This document shows, piece by piece, positions 22,181 to 33,605 of a stretch of DNA of 64,000 bases (its first letter is position 1; the number at the start of each line of letters is the position of its first letter). Below the pieces are notes generated by a model. It did no database searches. It was not told the origin of the DNA and was given only the letters and a program-made list of their open reading frames with translations. The position numbers were made by a program, and so were the translations under genes. The stretch lies in the NCBI GenBank assembly GCA_029747015.1, contig JAKOGI010000578.1, positions 62,001-126,000 on the forward strand, in the 5' to 3' direction. Source of the DNA: Carnegiea gigantea (taxonomy: Eukaryota > Streptophyta > Magnoliopsida > Caryophyllales > Cactaceae).

Positions 22181-22472
22181 CAATTTTGATCTAATTGGAT
22201 ATACGGATGCTGATTATGCGGGATTTCTGGTTGTCAGAAAAAGCACCTCAGGTATGGCTAGTTTTCTTGGACCCATTTTGGTCTCTTGGTCTACAAAGAA
22301 ATAGCACACAGTTGCCATGTCCACAGTAGAAGCTAAGTATGTAGCGGCTGCTTCTTGTTGTGCTCAATTGCTGTAGATACGACAACAACTCAAGGACTTT
22401 GTTGTTGACACGGGATGCATTCCCACATTCTATGATAACACAAATGCAATTACCATTACCAAGAACTCGTGT
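22181..22472 (+). pseudogene. Copia RNase H, C-terminally truncated
   Basis: LIGYTDADYAGF near 22195-22230, RKSTSGMASFLG near 22240-22275 and STVEAKYVAAASCCAQL near 22320-22372 keep the order of the copia RNase H with its D...E pattern. It ends at DNTNAITITKNS, where the TRIM LTR starts at 22473. The remaining pol end and the 3' LTR are absent. Confidence 0.88.
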
Positions 22473-23137
22473 TGTAACAGCCCACGACCACCCGTCATCG
22501 AGGCATTATCTGCTTTGGGGCAACATAGCTCACACTAGGGCACGCTCACCCTGAGTCCAGTGCACCCCTCACGGTTTTGTTCTCAAAAGGCACCTCGATG
22601 GGTTGAGGTTTTCCCACGCTTATAAGGCATGGTTCGTTCTCCTCAACTCCCGATGTGGGATACCTTCATCCACCTTTGTAACAGCCCACGACCGTCCGCC
22701 ATCGAGGTATTATCCACTTTGGGGCTACACAGCTCACACCAGGGCATGCTGACCCTGAGTCCAGTGTACCTCTCACGGTTTTGTCCTCAAAAGCCGCCTT
22801 GATGGGTTGAGGTTTCCCCACGCTTATAAGGCGTGGTTCGTTCTCCTCAACTCCCGATGTAAGATACCTTCATCTACCCCCCTCTCAGGGACCCAGCGTC
22901 CTCGCTGACACACCGGGTCGGGTCCATGGCTCTAATACCATTGTAACAGCCCACGATCATCCGCCATCGAGATATTGTCCGCTTTGGGGCTACACAGCTC
23001 ACACCAGGGCACGCTCACCCTGAGTCCAGTGCACCCTTCACGGTTTTGTCCTCAAAAGGTGCCTCGATGGGTTGAGGTTTCCCCACGCTTATAAGGCGTG
23101 GTTCGTTCTCCTCAACTCCCGATGTGGGATACCATCA
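22473..23137 (-). repeat. TRIM array: LTRs T1, T2, interior, T3
   Basis: Three ~196-bp LTRs with TG/CA ends, transcription direction leftward: T1 22473-22668, T2 22677-22872, T3 22942 to about 23137. T2 and T3 are separated by a full ~69-bp interior with primer site (reverse complement of ATGGTATTAGAGCC at its right end) and a purine-rich tract at its left end. T1 and T2 are separated by only 8 bp, so that interior is deleted. T3's last bases read GATACCATCA, where the usual GATACCTTCA has been replaced by a primer-site junction with LTR-A1. Confidence 0.88.
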
Positions 23138-23308
23138 ATTGTAACACCCCCAGCCCCCAGGGCCAGATGCGTTACGTTTTCTTAACTTTCTATTTAAATT
23201 TTGGGATGAAACGGACAGAGTTTCCCCTGAAAACTGACCGTTTCCAGGCTAAAAGCCTTACAATAAGTCCCTGTAAATCAATGAAAGCGTAAAAACATTT
23301 AAAAGAAG

Positions 23309-23361
23309 CTCAACGGCCACACGCCGGAGTTCATAACTCAACGAGCCACCCGCTCGGAGTA
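23309..23361 (-). other. Twin stem-loop module of LTR-A
   Basis: On the minus strand two stem-loops follow each other. The first: ACTC, stem CGAGC, loop GGGTG, stem GCTCG, bulge TT, GAGT. The second: AACTC, stem CGGC, loop GTGTG, stem GCCG, bulge TT, GAGTT or GAGCT. The same module is found at 31049-31102, 42987-43041, 29142-29194, 36817-36870, 39505-39558, 58690-58747, 59701-59757 and 63919-63975, and degraded near 57275-57330. Its role is unknown; it lies in the downstream part of each LTR, about 170-360 bp before the LTR end. Confidence 0.7.
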
Positions 23362-25852
23362 CACCAAACAGAATAGTTCATTAATACAGAAGAAATGAAA
23401 GATACAACTCAATGGTTCACACAATCGGAGTATTGGGGTTTACATCCTAAAACACAGCCAATTTCAAGTAGAGACATCTAACCAATCAGATGGTTGGCTC
23501 ATACGGCCAGACAGAGCGACTCATAAACAATATGCATTATATGAGCTAGAAAACTTAGTTTACAACAATTACAAACTAGGAATGCGCTATATTACATCGT
23601 CGACTCATGAAACTACTTCTATATGGCACACATAACTCTTTTTCAACCAGGGGTAAACTTCAACTCCGTATAAGGAGCTTGACTTTCACCTGTCACAAAG
23701 AAAACCTGGGAAACGGGGAAAGAGTAGTGGGGTGAGCAACCACACGCTCAGTGAGTGTCCTCCAACCCCCTTAAAACCAAAACCGTTGCAGGCAGTAATA
23801 TCTTTACTAGTCACATATCACGTATCTATACTTTACTATCATATTAGGCATTCATAAAATTCTTATAGAAACATCGCTAACCGTAAACTTCACTTTAAGC
23901 ACTCAAACCCATTTCTAGGTCTCTAAATAATCAAACTTCTTTATTAACAAGCAATCAAACACTTAAACAAGTGACTGGGCTAAGCACAGAGACTTTCTTC
24001 CTCATAAACATAACTTCTTAGCATTCTATTCGACCTATGCATGAAACCCTATTCACATGATGTGTACATAAGGTTATCTCTTTTTATAATCTTACTTTTC
24101 TTGGTATTTCATTCATATGATATGCATAAGACAGACACATTTCAAGTCTCAATCAAATCTCATTCATAGGGTATACATGAAATATACTCATAAAACTTTC
24201 TTTTCATATTCGTATCTTACTTAGCATCTCATTCATATGTTATACTTAGAACATGCACATGTCATACACAGGAAGCTTTCTTTCTTTGTACTGAAAACAC
24301 TTCATTTAGCCTCTTAAGGCTCATAAAGACTCTTCTCTTAGCCTCTTGAGGCTCATATTCTTTTAAAAGAATCTTTTTCATCTTGATTTCACAATGACCC
24401 TTAAAAACTTTCTTTATGAAATACTTAAGAAGGCGAAACGTCGACTGCTTTTCTTATTTAATAAGAAACTACTCTGGGCATAAGATCATCATAAAGTGCT
24501 GGTTGGGAGAGATCTACACTCAATCCCAGTGAGATTAACTCACACTAAGCTCTTACTCCCGGGATGACAACTAAGTTTAGACCTTAACCCTCGTTAGGGT
24601 CTCTAGGGATTACTTCCTAGGCCAGGGATTCCCCCGTTCAAGCAGGTTCACTCCCATCTATTGTCCCTAAGCACTTATCTTAGCCATTTAAACTGGTCAT
24701 AATGACTAATAAGTTTGCTGCCTCTCACAGCGAAATCCTTTATCATGCAACTCACGCCTTTGTAAAATTCTCAAGGGATTCCCCCATTCAAGCATGTTCA
24801 CTCCCAAAACTGTATTCATTTAATTAAAATAAGCCATCATGCACTAATATTTATGACTACTATCATTTCAAAACGTGAAATCCTTCTTTGAAAAACTTGC
24901 CCTTATGTACATAATGTAACTTGAGGACATGGAAGGGAATGGGGTCCACATGTATCACATTCAAGCACTTCATAATCAATTCAACACAATGAGCCACACA
25001 TAGCCTCGCAAACCACACAATTGCGGTTAATTCACAACCCAGATTCCCTCCTCACAAGCACCGTACCATACGAACCTCGAGCCACTCATAGTTCTACCTC
25101 AAACCATCCAACTACCATCTCAGTTTTTTAATTCAATAATCATAACATATTATCACGCAAGCTCATAAAAAGACGAGTAATGGGGTTTATGCACTTACCT
25201 GGGCAAGCAGCATCATTCAGCAGTGCGTTATAGCATATATAAACACATATACAGATAAATCTATATCGCATCAACTTGAAATAGGCACTTAATGAACTGT
25301 ATTAAACTAATCAGCGTGAAACTCGATTACATTCATGACTTACATTTAGGAATTAAGCATATCACACCTATGTCATCTTGAAGGTATAACTAACTAACTA
25401 TACATGCCACTTTTAAGCGTAACTAAGCCATAGAAGCATGATGCGATTCAAGGCATTCATTTATTATATCGAAAGCCTAGCTAAGCCATATAAACGTAAT
25501 ACAATTCTAGACGTTTGTTTATTACATCGAAGTCATTATTCGAATCTAAATAAGTCATTTAAGCATAAGTCCTTTCAAGGTGTTCGTTTCTTTTTGAAGC
25601 TATTAATTGAGCATGAATTGACTAAATGTACATGGGTCGATTCTAGGCATTTATAGTTTATTACGAAGTTATTGAATGAACATGATTCAGCTAAGCATAC
25701 ATATAACGATTCTAAGCATTTAAAGTTTACTTCGAAGTTATTAAACGATCATGGGTCATTTATGGTTTACTTCGAACTTAAGAAACAATTATGAATTAAC
25801 TAAACATACATTTGTCGTTTCTAAACATTTATAATCCACTTCAAAGTTAGTT

Positions 25853-26095
25853 TTCAAGCATGAATTAACTAAATAGGTTCAAATCAAAGCTAAACATGCA
25901 TAATTCACTTCGAATTAAATCTTCAGGCATGAATTAACCGAATAGATTCGAATCAAAGCTAAACACGCATAATTCACTTCGAATTAAATCTTCAAGCATG
26001 AATTAACTAAATAGATTCGAATTAAAACTAAACAGGCATAATTCATTTCGAATTAAATCTTCAGGCGTGAATTAACTAAATTCATTTGAATCGAT
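25853..26095 (-). repeat. LTR-A minisatellite, ~69-bp unit, about 3.5 copies
   Basis: Units share GAATTAACTAAATAGATTCG and CATAATTCACTTCGAATTAA and recur about every 69-70 bp. Homologous arrays occur at about 45370-45605 in A2 and 54480-54740 in A3. Confidence 0.8.
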
Positions 26096-27135
26096 TCTAA
26101 GCCACTTTCGAGTATTAATCAACTAAACTAACATATATCGATTCGAAGTCACTATCGGGCATAAACTAGCTAAACTTAACATGCTTCGCCACTTAAAACC
26201 TAAAATGATTTTGAAACTACTAATACTTAGGGGGCAAAAAACACCCACCTCAATCCAAGCTAAGGATTCGTTCGAAGGTTGCTAAACCAGGTTGCTGGGT
26301 TTAGCTTTGAGTGCTGGAAAACTCGATTCCCTGGCCCTTGCTCACTGAAGCATGAACCAACCCAATCAACGCCTAATCCATGCAAACACAGACCCAATTC
26401 AACCCAAATCCAGACCTGGGTTTCTAACCCTTTCACTACCGTTGCCACCACTGCTAGTGGTGGTCGCCAGCATGGGCTCACCCGACGACGATGACGGTCA
26501 TGGTGGTGTGGGATTAAGGGCTTCGAATCCCTAGCCTTTGGACCGAGCACCTCGCTCTGACTCTCGCTCGATCCCTCTCTCTCTCTTCACCGGTCCACGG
26601 CCGTGGCTGTCGGGTAGGTCGCAGGGCTGGGAGGAGCAGACCCCCCTTCCCATCATGTTCTCGTGCCCCCCCGAAGGAGGAGAGAGGGGCTTTGCTCCTT
26701 TTTACTCTTCCCCCCCCCCTTTTTGGTCTCAAGCTGTTTAATAAATGGGTACTGCTAGTCTAGCTCGTATGCCGAACTCTAAACCCGAATCGTTAATACA
26801 ACCTTCTATCGACCATTCGGTCCCAAATATATATAAAGCTTCGATTTATTAAACATCGAACGACTTCTAGGGTTGACAGCCCAATCGTGTTCAGGAAACG
26901 ACTAAATAAATCGAACAACGACTAAATTAAACTATCGATATAATTTAAAGGCATAAATGGCACGAATTGACTTTAAAATCAATAATAGCAATAATAAACC
27001 CATTTTTATAAAATTATTAGCTCCTATATGCACATCGATAATAATTTAACTTATATAGTTACTAAAAATATGATTTTGTAATGTAAAGATCAAGACAGGC
27101 AACTTAACGTAAAAATAACGAAGGCGGGTCTTACA

Positions 27136-27430
27136 TTCTTCCCCCCTTAAAAGAATTTCGTCCTCAAAATTCTAAACCTAAGTTCGGTCCTTCCTAGAAT
27201 GTGTGCACATAAACCATGATCTCCATGGTAGGTTTCCAAAAGGTTTCATTTTGTATATACTACTTCTTTTAAATCGAAAGAAAATGGCTTATGGTATCCA
27301 GTCTCCTCATCGCCAGTTCTCTTCAAGCGTCTACTCACTCTATTTAGGCACTGAGGGCAAATCGCATTGAAGAGGGGCAAATGAGTTAGCATGGAAAACC
27401 ATATCAAACTTGCTTTTAAAAATCAAAATG
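27136..27430 (-). other. 3' interior end of an A-type element with polypurine tract
   Basis: On the minus strand GAGGACGAAATTC is followed by TTTTAAGGGGGGAAGAA and the LTR-A start, the standard end of a gypsy interior (here GAGGACAAAATTC-like with small changes). The upstream part matches 46709-46990 and, inverted, about 53070-53368. It ends near 27430, where LTR-B minisatellite DNA begins. Non-coding. Confidence 0.8.
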
Positions 27431-27439
27431 AAACAAACT

Positions 27440-27935
27440 TAATACGTTTATACGAAACGTCTAAGTTGAAAACAAAGTCGTTTTATGGTTTAGCAACCCT
27501 ATTATATTTATACGAAGCATTTAAGTTGGAAACTAAGTCATTATACAATTTAGTAAACATTTTACGTTTATAAAAAGTCTTTAAGTTAGTTATGAAGCCG
27601 ATTTACATATTAACAGACCTTATTTCGTTTATAAGAAGCTTGTAAGTTTAAAACGAAATCGTTTTACAAACTAACAAACGTATTACGTTATTAAGAAGCT
27701 TTTAAGTTGAAAACAAAATCGTTTTACAATTTAGCAAACTAATTACATTTATACGAAACTTTTAAGTTAGAAACGAAGTCGTTTTACGAATTAGTAAATG
27801 TATTTTACGAAGTTAGTTTACATGTTAGCAAATTTATTACGATTATGAAAAGCTTTTAAGCTATTCATGAAGTCGATTTATGAGTTAGCAAACTTGGCTT
27901 GTATCATGTTCATCCTTTTGCGTTTGAAAGATTGA
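27440..27935 (+). repeat. LTR-B minisatellite, ~60-bp unit
   Basis: Units with AAACGAAGTCGTTTTAC and TTATACGAAGCTTTTAAGTT recur about every 60 bp with many substitutions. The same family appears inverted at about 29530-30190, 32690-33605 (LTR-C) and 60845-61510, and in plus orientation at about 50450-51365 (LTR-C). ORFs across it arise because 60 is divisible by three. Confidence 0.85.
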
Positions 27936-28128
27936 AATGAGCGTAAAAAGGGCAACTGAAGGTGATTATTTACGAATCCTAGCTTTGGAGTACATGCTGG
28001 TTAACTACCCAAGTTTTGAATCGTGAGTTAGTAGACTCACCATGATTTTTAAGAGGCTTTTCTTGTTGTTTGCCTAAAAGCTAAAGTTGCAAGAGGATTA
28101 TGTTTTTATGTTATGAGTTCAAAATATA

Positions 28129-28284
<156 letters not shown>

Positions 28285-29512
28285 TAAGTATAAGCATGTT
28301 GTTTACTAAGTATGTATGTGTATGAATGTTATAAGTTTCTAAGACATATATATGAATAAGTATAAGTATGTATGTGTACGAATGATTATGTTATGTTATG
28401 TATACATGGAGGAGCTACTCTAGAAACTTTAAGCTTAAGTCTGAGACCCAGGGATGGTGGCTTAGTTCCCGCCTGGTATCACATATGTTACGTTATGATA
28501 GATTCAGGGATGGTGGTTTGATTCCCGCCTGAAGTCTAAGTATGAAAATTACGTCTCAGCATAGTATGATGTCTGTCCGGATAGGCGTATGTTGCCGCTC
28601 GAGTTTGGCCGACTCGGGATGGCAGTAACAAAGTACCTCTAAGAGTCTAGTCTCCTCATTTACGTGATTAAGTTACTATGTATGATTTTCGGTAAGTGAA
28701 ACTTATGCGTAAAACCCCTTTTATGCTATGTTTCCGGGTTTACGTAACTTTATTATGTTAAGTCAATGCATTACGGTTTCTTCTAAAGTTAAGCTTTTTG
28801 GTATGACTATTCCTTCGCTCGGTTATGGTTCGAATATGATGTATTATGTGGAAGCTCTTCAACTAAAATGAATTACGAAAGGCTTTCATAAGTTAATATG
28901 TATTTTAAGTATGTTTTGGGAGAGAGGGTTTACTCACTGAGCGGTGGTTGCTCATTCCCATTACTTTTCCCCTTTTTCCTAGATCCACAGGTATGTGACT
29001 AATGCGTGGAGCACCCAAAGTGGACTTGCTTGGACTGTATTGCTGTGTTTATGATATCGTTATGTAATGTCGATTATGATTGTAAGGTTATGTAATTAAT
29101 CATCTTTTTGTAAGGTTTATGAAGATTAAAAAGGCTCTGTGTACTCCGGGCGTGTGGCCCGTAGAGTTGTGGACTCCAGCGTGTAGCCGTTGAGTTTTTG
29201 GTGTTCTTTTGTACTTTTATACATTTCAGGGATCTTAATGTAAGGCTTAGGCCTGGGAAAATGGTCAGTTTTCAGGGGAAACTCCATCCGTTTCGCTCCA
29301 GGAACTAAGAAAATACTACCTCTCCTAGCCTAAAGCTAAGTCCAAAGCCTAGTTCTGTAATTGTGGCACATATGCTATGTAAGTTTCCTTAAGTTCTGAC
29401 TGTTAAGTCCTAATAGGTTATGTTTCAAATTGGTTAAGCAAGTTGCCTTAAAAGTCTTTCCTAGGGAAAGACTGTGGCGTGCAACACGACCCGGTGAGAT
29501 CGGGGTGCTACA

Positions 29513-30893
29513 TTTGGATGAACATGATACAAGCCAAATTTGCTAACTCATAAATCGACTTCGTGAATAGCTTAGAAGCTTTTCATAATCGTAATAAATT
29601 TGCTAACATGTAAACTAACTTCGTAAAATACGTTTACTAATTCGTAAAACGACTTCGTTTCTAACTTAAAAGTTTCGTATAAACGTAATTAGTTTGCTAA
29701 ATCGTAAAACGATTTCGTTTTCAACTTAAAAGCTTCTTAATAATGTAATACGTTTGTTAGTTTGTAAAACGACTTCGTTTTAAACTTACAAGCATCTTAT
29801 AGACGAAATAAGGTCTGTTAACACGTAAATCGGCTTCATAAATAACTTAAAGACTTTTTATAAACGAAAAATGTTTGCTAAATCGTATAACGACTTAGTT
29901 TCTAACTTAAATGCTTCGTATAAATGTAATAGGGTTGCTAAACCATAAAACGACTTTGTTTTCAACTTAGACGCTTCGTATAGACGTATTAAGTTTACTA
30001 AATCGTAAAACGAATTTGTTTTCAACTTAGAAGCTACATATAAATGTAATAAGGTTGCTAAATCGTAAAACGACTTCGTTTTCAACTTAAAAACTTCTTA
30101 TAAATGTAAAACGATTGCTAACTCATAGAGCGACTTCACTTTTTAGCTAAAAAGCTTCTTTTAAACGTATAACGTTTACTAGATCGTAAATCGAAACTCG
30201 TTTGAGACATAATGTGCTTAGTTAACGTTTAATTCAAACTAAGTTCGAAATCGAAACCCATTTGAGACTTAAAAACTTATTTAGCAATAATGCAAGCTAG
30301 ATTCGTTTGAAAATTCCATTTTGAAACTGATGGGTGTAAAAATAAACTAAAGGCTTAAAATGTTCCCAAACTTACTATCGTTCAAAAACTTAAAGCACTT
30401 GGCTCGTTTATGAGGCAAACATCACTTCATAAATCCTCTATGTAAATGCTTCTTGAAACGTAACGGTTTTATTACCTCTTGACTCGAAACTTCATAAAGA
30501 CTCAAGTTTAACCAAAATCTGCCTTGAGGCCAACTTATGAAGTAGTGGGTTTTCAAACGCATTAACCCTAGACTAGGTAACTTAAGTTTGTTCGAATGAA
30601 ATAGTTAGTATTTGCAAACTTCTTAAAACCAAGTTTGAATGTACACCAAAATAATAAAGACTTCTTTTCTTTTTAAACCACCCGCTTGTATCCTAAACGA
30701 TCTTCAGTGCTAACTGGTTTGATATGAAAATCGAAAGCAACTTTAGAGAGTCATATGCAGTTCTAAATCATGAAAGCCACCATTTTAAAGCATCAGGCAA
30801 CCTTTCAAGAACCGAGTGGTTTTGCCCTGGCATAACAAAAGCTTAATTCATTTGTTTATCCACACATACAATTGAATTCATACAACAACAATC
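29513..30893 (-). repeat. LTR-B partial copy, minus orientation, folding back on 27431-27935
   Basis: Begins in GATGAACATGATACAAGCC, the inverse of the sequence near 27895-27935, and runs through the minisatellite into LTR-B middle sequence, ending in CAACAATCCA near 30893. It matches 60832-62207 in the same orientation. At its right edge it joins LTR-C. Confidence 0.85.
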
Positions 30894-32276
30894 CAGCCCG
30901 TAGGGTCAGGAGCGTTACGTTTTCTTACGTATTACTTAATTCTTGGGACGAAACGGATAGAGTTTTCCCTAAAGACTGACCATTCCCTGGCTAAAAGCCT
31001 TATAATAATCCCCTGCAAATCAACAGAAGTGCATAATATTTAAAACAAACTCAACGGCCACACGCCGGAGTCCATAACTCAACGAGCCACCCGCTCGGAG
31101 TACACCAAATAGAATAGTTCTTTAATATATGAAAAGTAAAAGATGCAGCTCAACAGTCTACACAACCGGAGTACTGGGGTTTACATCCCAAAACACAGCT
31201 AATTCCAAATAAAGACATCTAACTAGACAGATGGTTGGCTTACACGGCCATACAGAGCGACTCATAAACAATATGCATTATCTGAGCTAGAAAACTTAGT
31301 TTACAACAATTACAAACTAGGAATACATTACATCATTTCGTTAAACACATGAATCTATTTCCATAAGACATACATGACTCTTTTTCAAGTAGGGGTAGAC
31401 TCCAACTCGCGTAGGTAGCTTGACTTCCACCTGTCATAACAAAAGCCTGGGGAAAAGGAGGAAAAAGTAATGGAATGAGCAACCACAGCTTAGTGAGAAT
31501 TCCCGTACTCCCTAAAACCCAAAGTAGTTGCAGGCAATAATACTAATAATAGCCACATATCACGTATTCATACTTTACTATCATATTAGGCAATCAAAAT
31601 CTCCAAGGAAAGATCATCGCTCTTAAAACTTCATTCTGACCCCTCAACTCGTTCCTAGGTCCTTAATGACCAATCTTCCTTTCTAACAAGCATTCAGACA
31701 CTTAATCGAGTAGCACAAGAATAAATATGATGTTTTCAAACACACTTGTGAAAAACATAGTGACTCACATTATATGCCAAGAACTTATAAGTCATACAAA
31801 CTTCTTTAAAACTTACAACTTTTCTAAAAACTCATGAGACACCTAAATTGGTAAGAAGAGCTTTGCAAAAAACATTCTTTCTTAAGAAATGCACCATTAA
31901 AAACTTAAACGTTCATTGCATTGCTAGGATGTAACCAACCACACTTGAAATTCATGTAAATTATATTCAGAATACATTCATAAAATATATGCAAGTTATG
32001 TCCATTTGAAAGCTTTCTTATTTTCTTAAAAATGCCTAATTTGGCCTCTTGAGGCTCGTGTTACTTTAAAAGAACTTCTTTTCTTTCCTGAACTGTTTAG
32101 AATGGCAAAAAGCCAGATCTCCTTTAAAAACATCTTACTGTGCTGGCTAGGGAGGTCAACACCGCCCTTAAGTGAGATCGTTACTCTTAATCTACGTTAT
32201 CCCCGGGTATACGTACTTATCTTCTGGCCAAAACGCGTCTCAGCAGATAAACTCAAACTTCGATATTGTCCTATGT

Positions 32277-32547
32277 TAGGCAACAGCTCACACCAAGATA
32301 ATCATATCTTGAGTCCAGTCCCCCTCAAGGTTTTCTTATGCGTCACACATCATAACTTATCTGGGGAACAGCTCACACCAAGATAATTCATATCTTGAGT
32401 CCATCCCAGGAACAGCTCACACCAAGATAACTCATATCTTGAGTCCAGTTCCTAACTTATCTTAGGGGGAAATAGCTCATACCATCTTTGCGTCCAGTTT
32501 TCAGGAACAGCTTACACCAAGATAACTTATATCTTGAGTCTAGTTCC
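32277..32547 (-). other. Array of five related stem-loop units in LTR-C
   Basis: On the minus strand units read GGAAC, TGGACT, stem CAAGATA, a loop beginning TGA, stem TATCTTG, GTGTGAGCT, GTTCC, with outer GGAAC/GTTCC pairing. Units lie at about 32281-32325, 32364-32406, 32409-32452, a degenerate one near 32468-32500, and 32504-32547. The plus-orientation partner array is at 51503-51709. Confidence 0.75.
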
Positions 32548-32689
32548 TACCCTCTGGCCAATTGCCTAGCACTTTCTTAGCCTTTAAGATCGTATTTCAT
32601 TTCTCTTTTTCAAATGCTTACTTGCCTGAAAACTTGCTTTTTAAATAAAACGATCATAACCTTTTGAATGTTTGTAATTTACTTGTTTT

Positions 32690-33605
32690 TGGCTTAAAAC
32701 TTCTTATAAATGAAATAAGCTTGCCAATTCATAAATCGACTTCGTAAATAGCTTAAAAGCTTTTCAAAATCGTAATAAGTTTGCTAACACATAAACCAAC
32801 TTTGTAAATAACTTAAAAGCTTCTTATCGACGTCATAAGTTTATTAATACGTAAATCGACACCCTTTTAAACTTAAGAGCTTCTTAAAAACGTAATAAGC
32901 TTGTAAATATGTAAACCAACTTCGCTTTAAACTTAAAAACTTCTTATAAACGTAATACATTTACTGAGTCATAAAACGACTTAGTTTCTAACTTGAATGC
33001 CTCGTACAAACATAATAAGTTGGCTAAATTGTAAAACGACTTCGTTTCTAGCTCAAAAGTTTCGTATAAACGTAAAGCTTTGTTTAAACGTAATTAGTTT
33101 GCTAAATCGTAAAACAATTTCGTTTTCATCTCGAAAGCTTCGTTTAAACATGTTAGGTTTGCTAAATCGTGAAATGACTTCGTTTTTAACTTAAAAGCTT
33201 CGTATAGACGTGATACGGCTACTAACTCGCAAGATGACTTAGTTTTTAACTTAAGAAACTTTTTATAGACGTAAAAACATTTGCAAGTTTGTAAAATGAC
33301 TTCATTTCTAACTTAAAAGCTTCGTATAAACGTAACACGTTTACCAAATTGTAAAACGACTTCGTTTTTAACTAAAAGGCTTTTTATAAATGTAATAAGG
33401 TTGCCTAATCATAAAATGATTTTGTTTCTAACTTGAAAGCTTTGTATAAGCGTAATAGGGTTGCTAAATCATAAAAACGACTTCGTTTCTAACTAAAAGA
33501 CTTCTTATAAATGTAAAGCGATTGCTAACTCATAAAAACGACTTCACTTTTTAGCTTAAAAGCTTCTTTTAAACGTAATATGTTTGCTAAATTGTAGATC
33601 GAAAC
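32690..33605 (-). repeat. LTR-C minisatellite, ~60-bp unit, about 15 copies
   Basis: Same repeat family as in LTR-B: AAACGACTTCGTTT and AAAGCTTCGTATAAACGTAA at ~60-bp spacing. The inverted partner is 50450-51365. Confidence 0.85.

Larger units (their letters stand above)
23140..27135 (-). repeat. LTR-A copy 1 (A1), ~4.0 kb
   Basis: Read leftward it starts TGTAAGACCCGCC and ends GGGGGTGTTACA. The same LTR occurs at 42826-46708 (minus) and 53369-57500 (plus). A polypurine tract lies on its right (27136-27150) and a primer-site remnant (GATACCATCAA) on its left, so interior-type sequence borders it on both sides. Contents include a GC-rich promoter-proximal block (26260-26740), a ~69-bp tandem repeat (25853-26095) and, near the 3' end, a block with twin stem-loops (23309-23361). 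ORFs in the GC-rich block are not conserved in frame among the three copies. No protein gene. Confidence 0.9.

Noticed and set aside
26260..26741. Overlapping ORFs of 60-96 codons in the GC-rich block of LTR-A (also 45794-46328 and 53738-54331)
   Set aside because: The same DNA recurs in three LTR copies but frames and lengths are not conserved; the GC-rich, low-stop composition explains the ORFs.
27440..27935. Regularly spaced repeats considered as a CRISPR-like array
   Set aside because: Units are diverged, contiguous ~60-bp tandem repeats without unique spacers, within a plant LTR.
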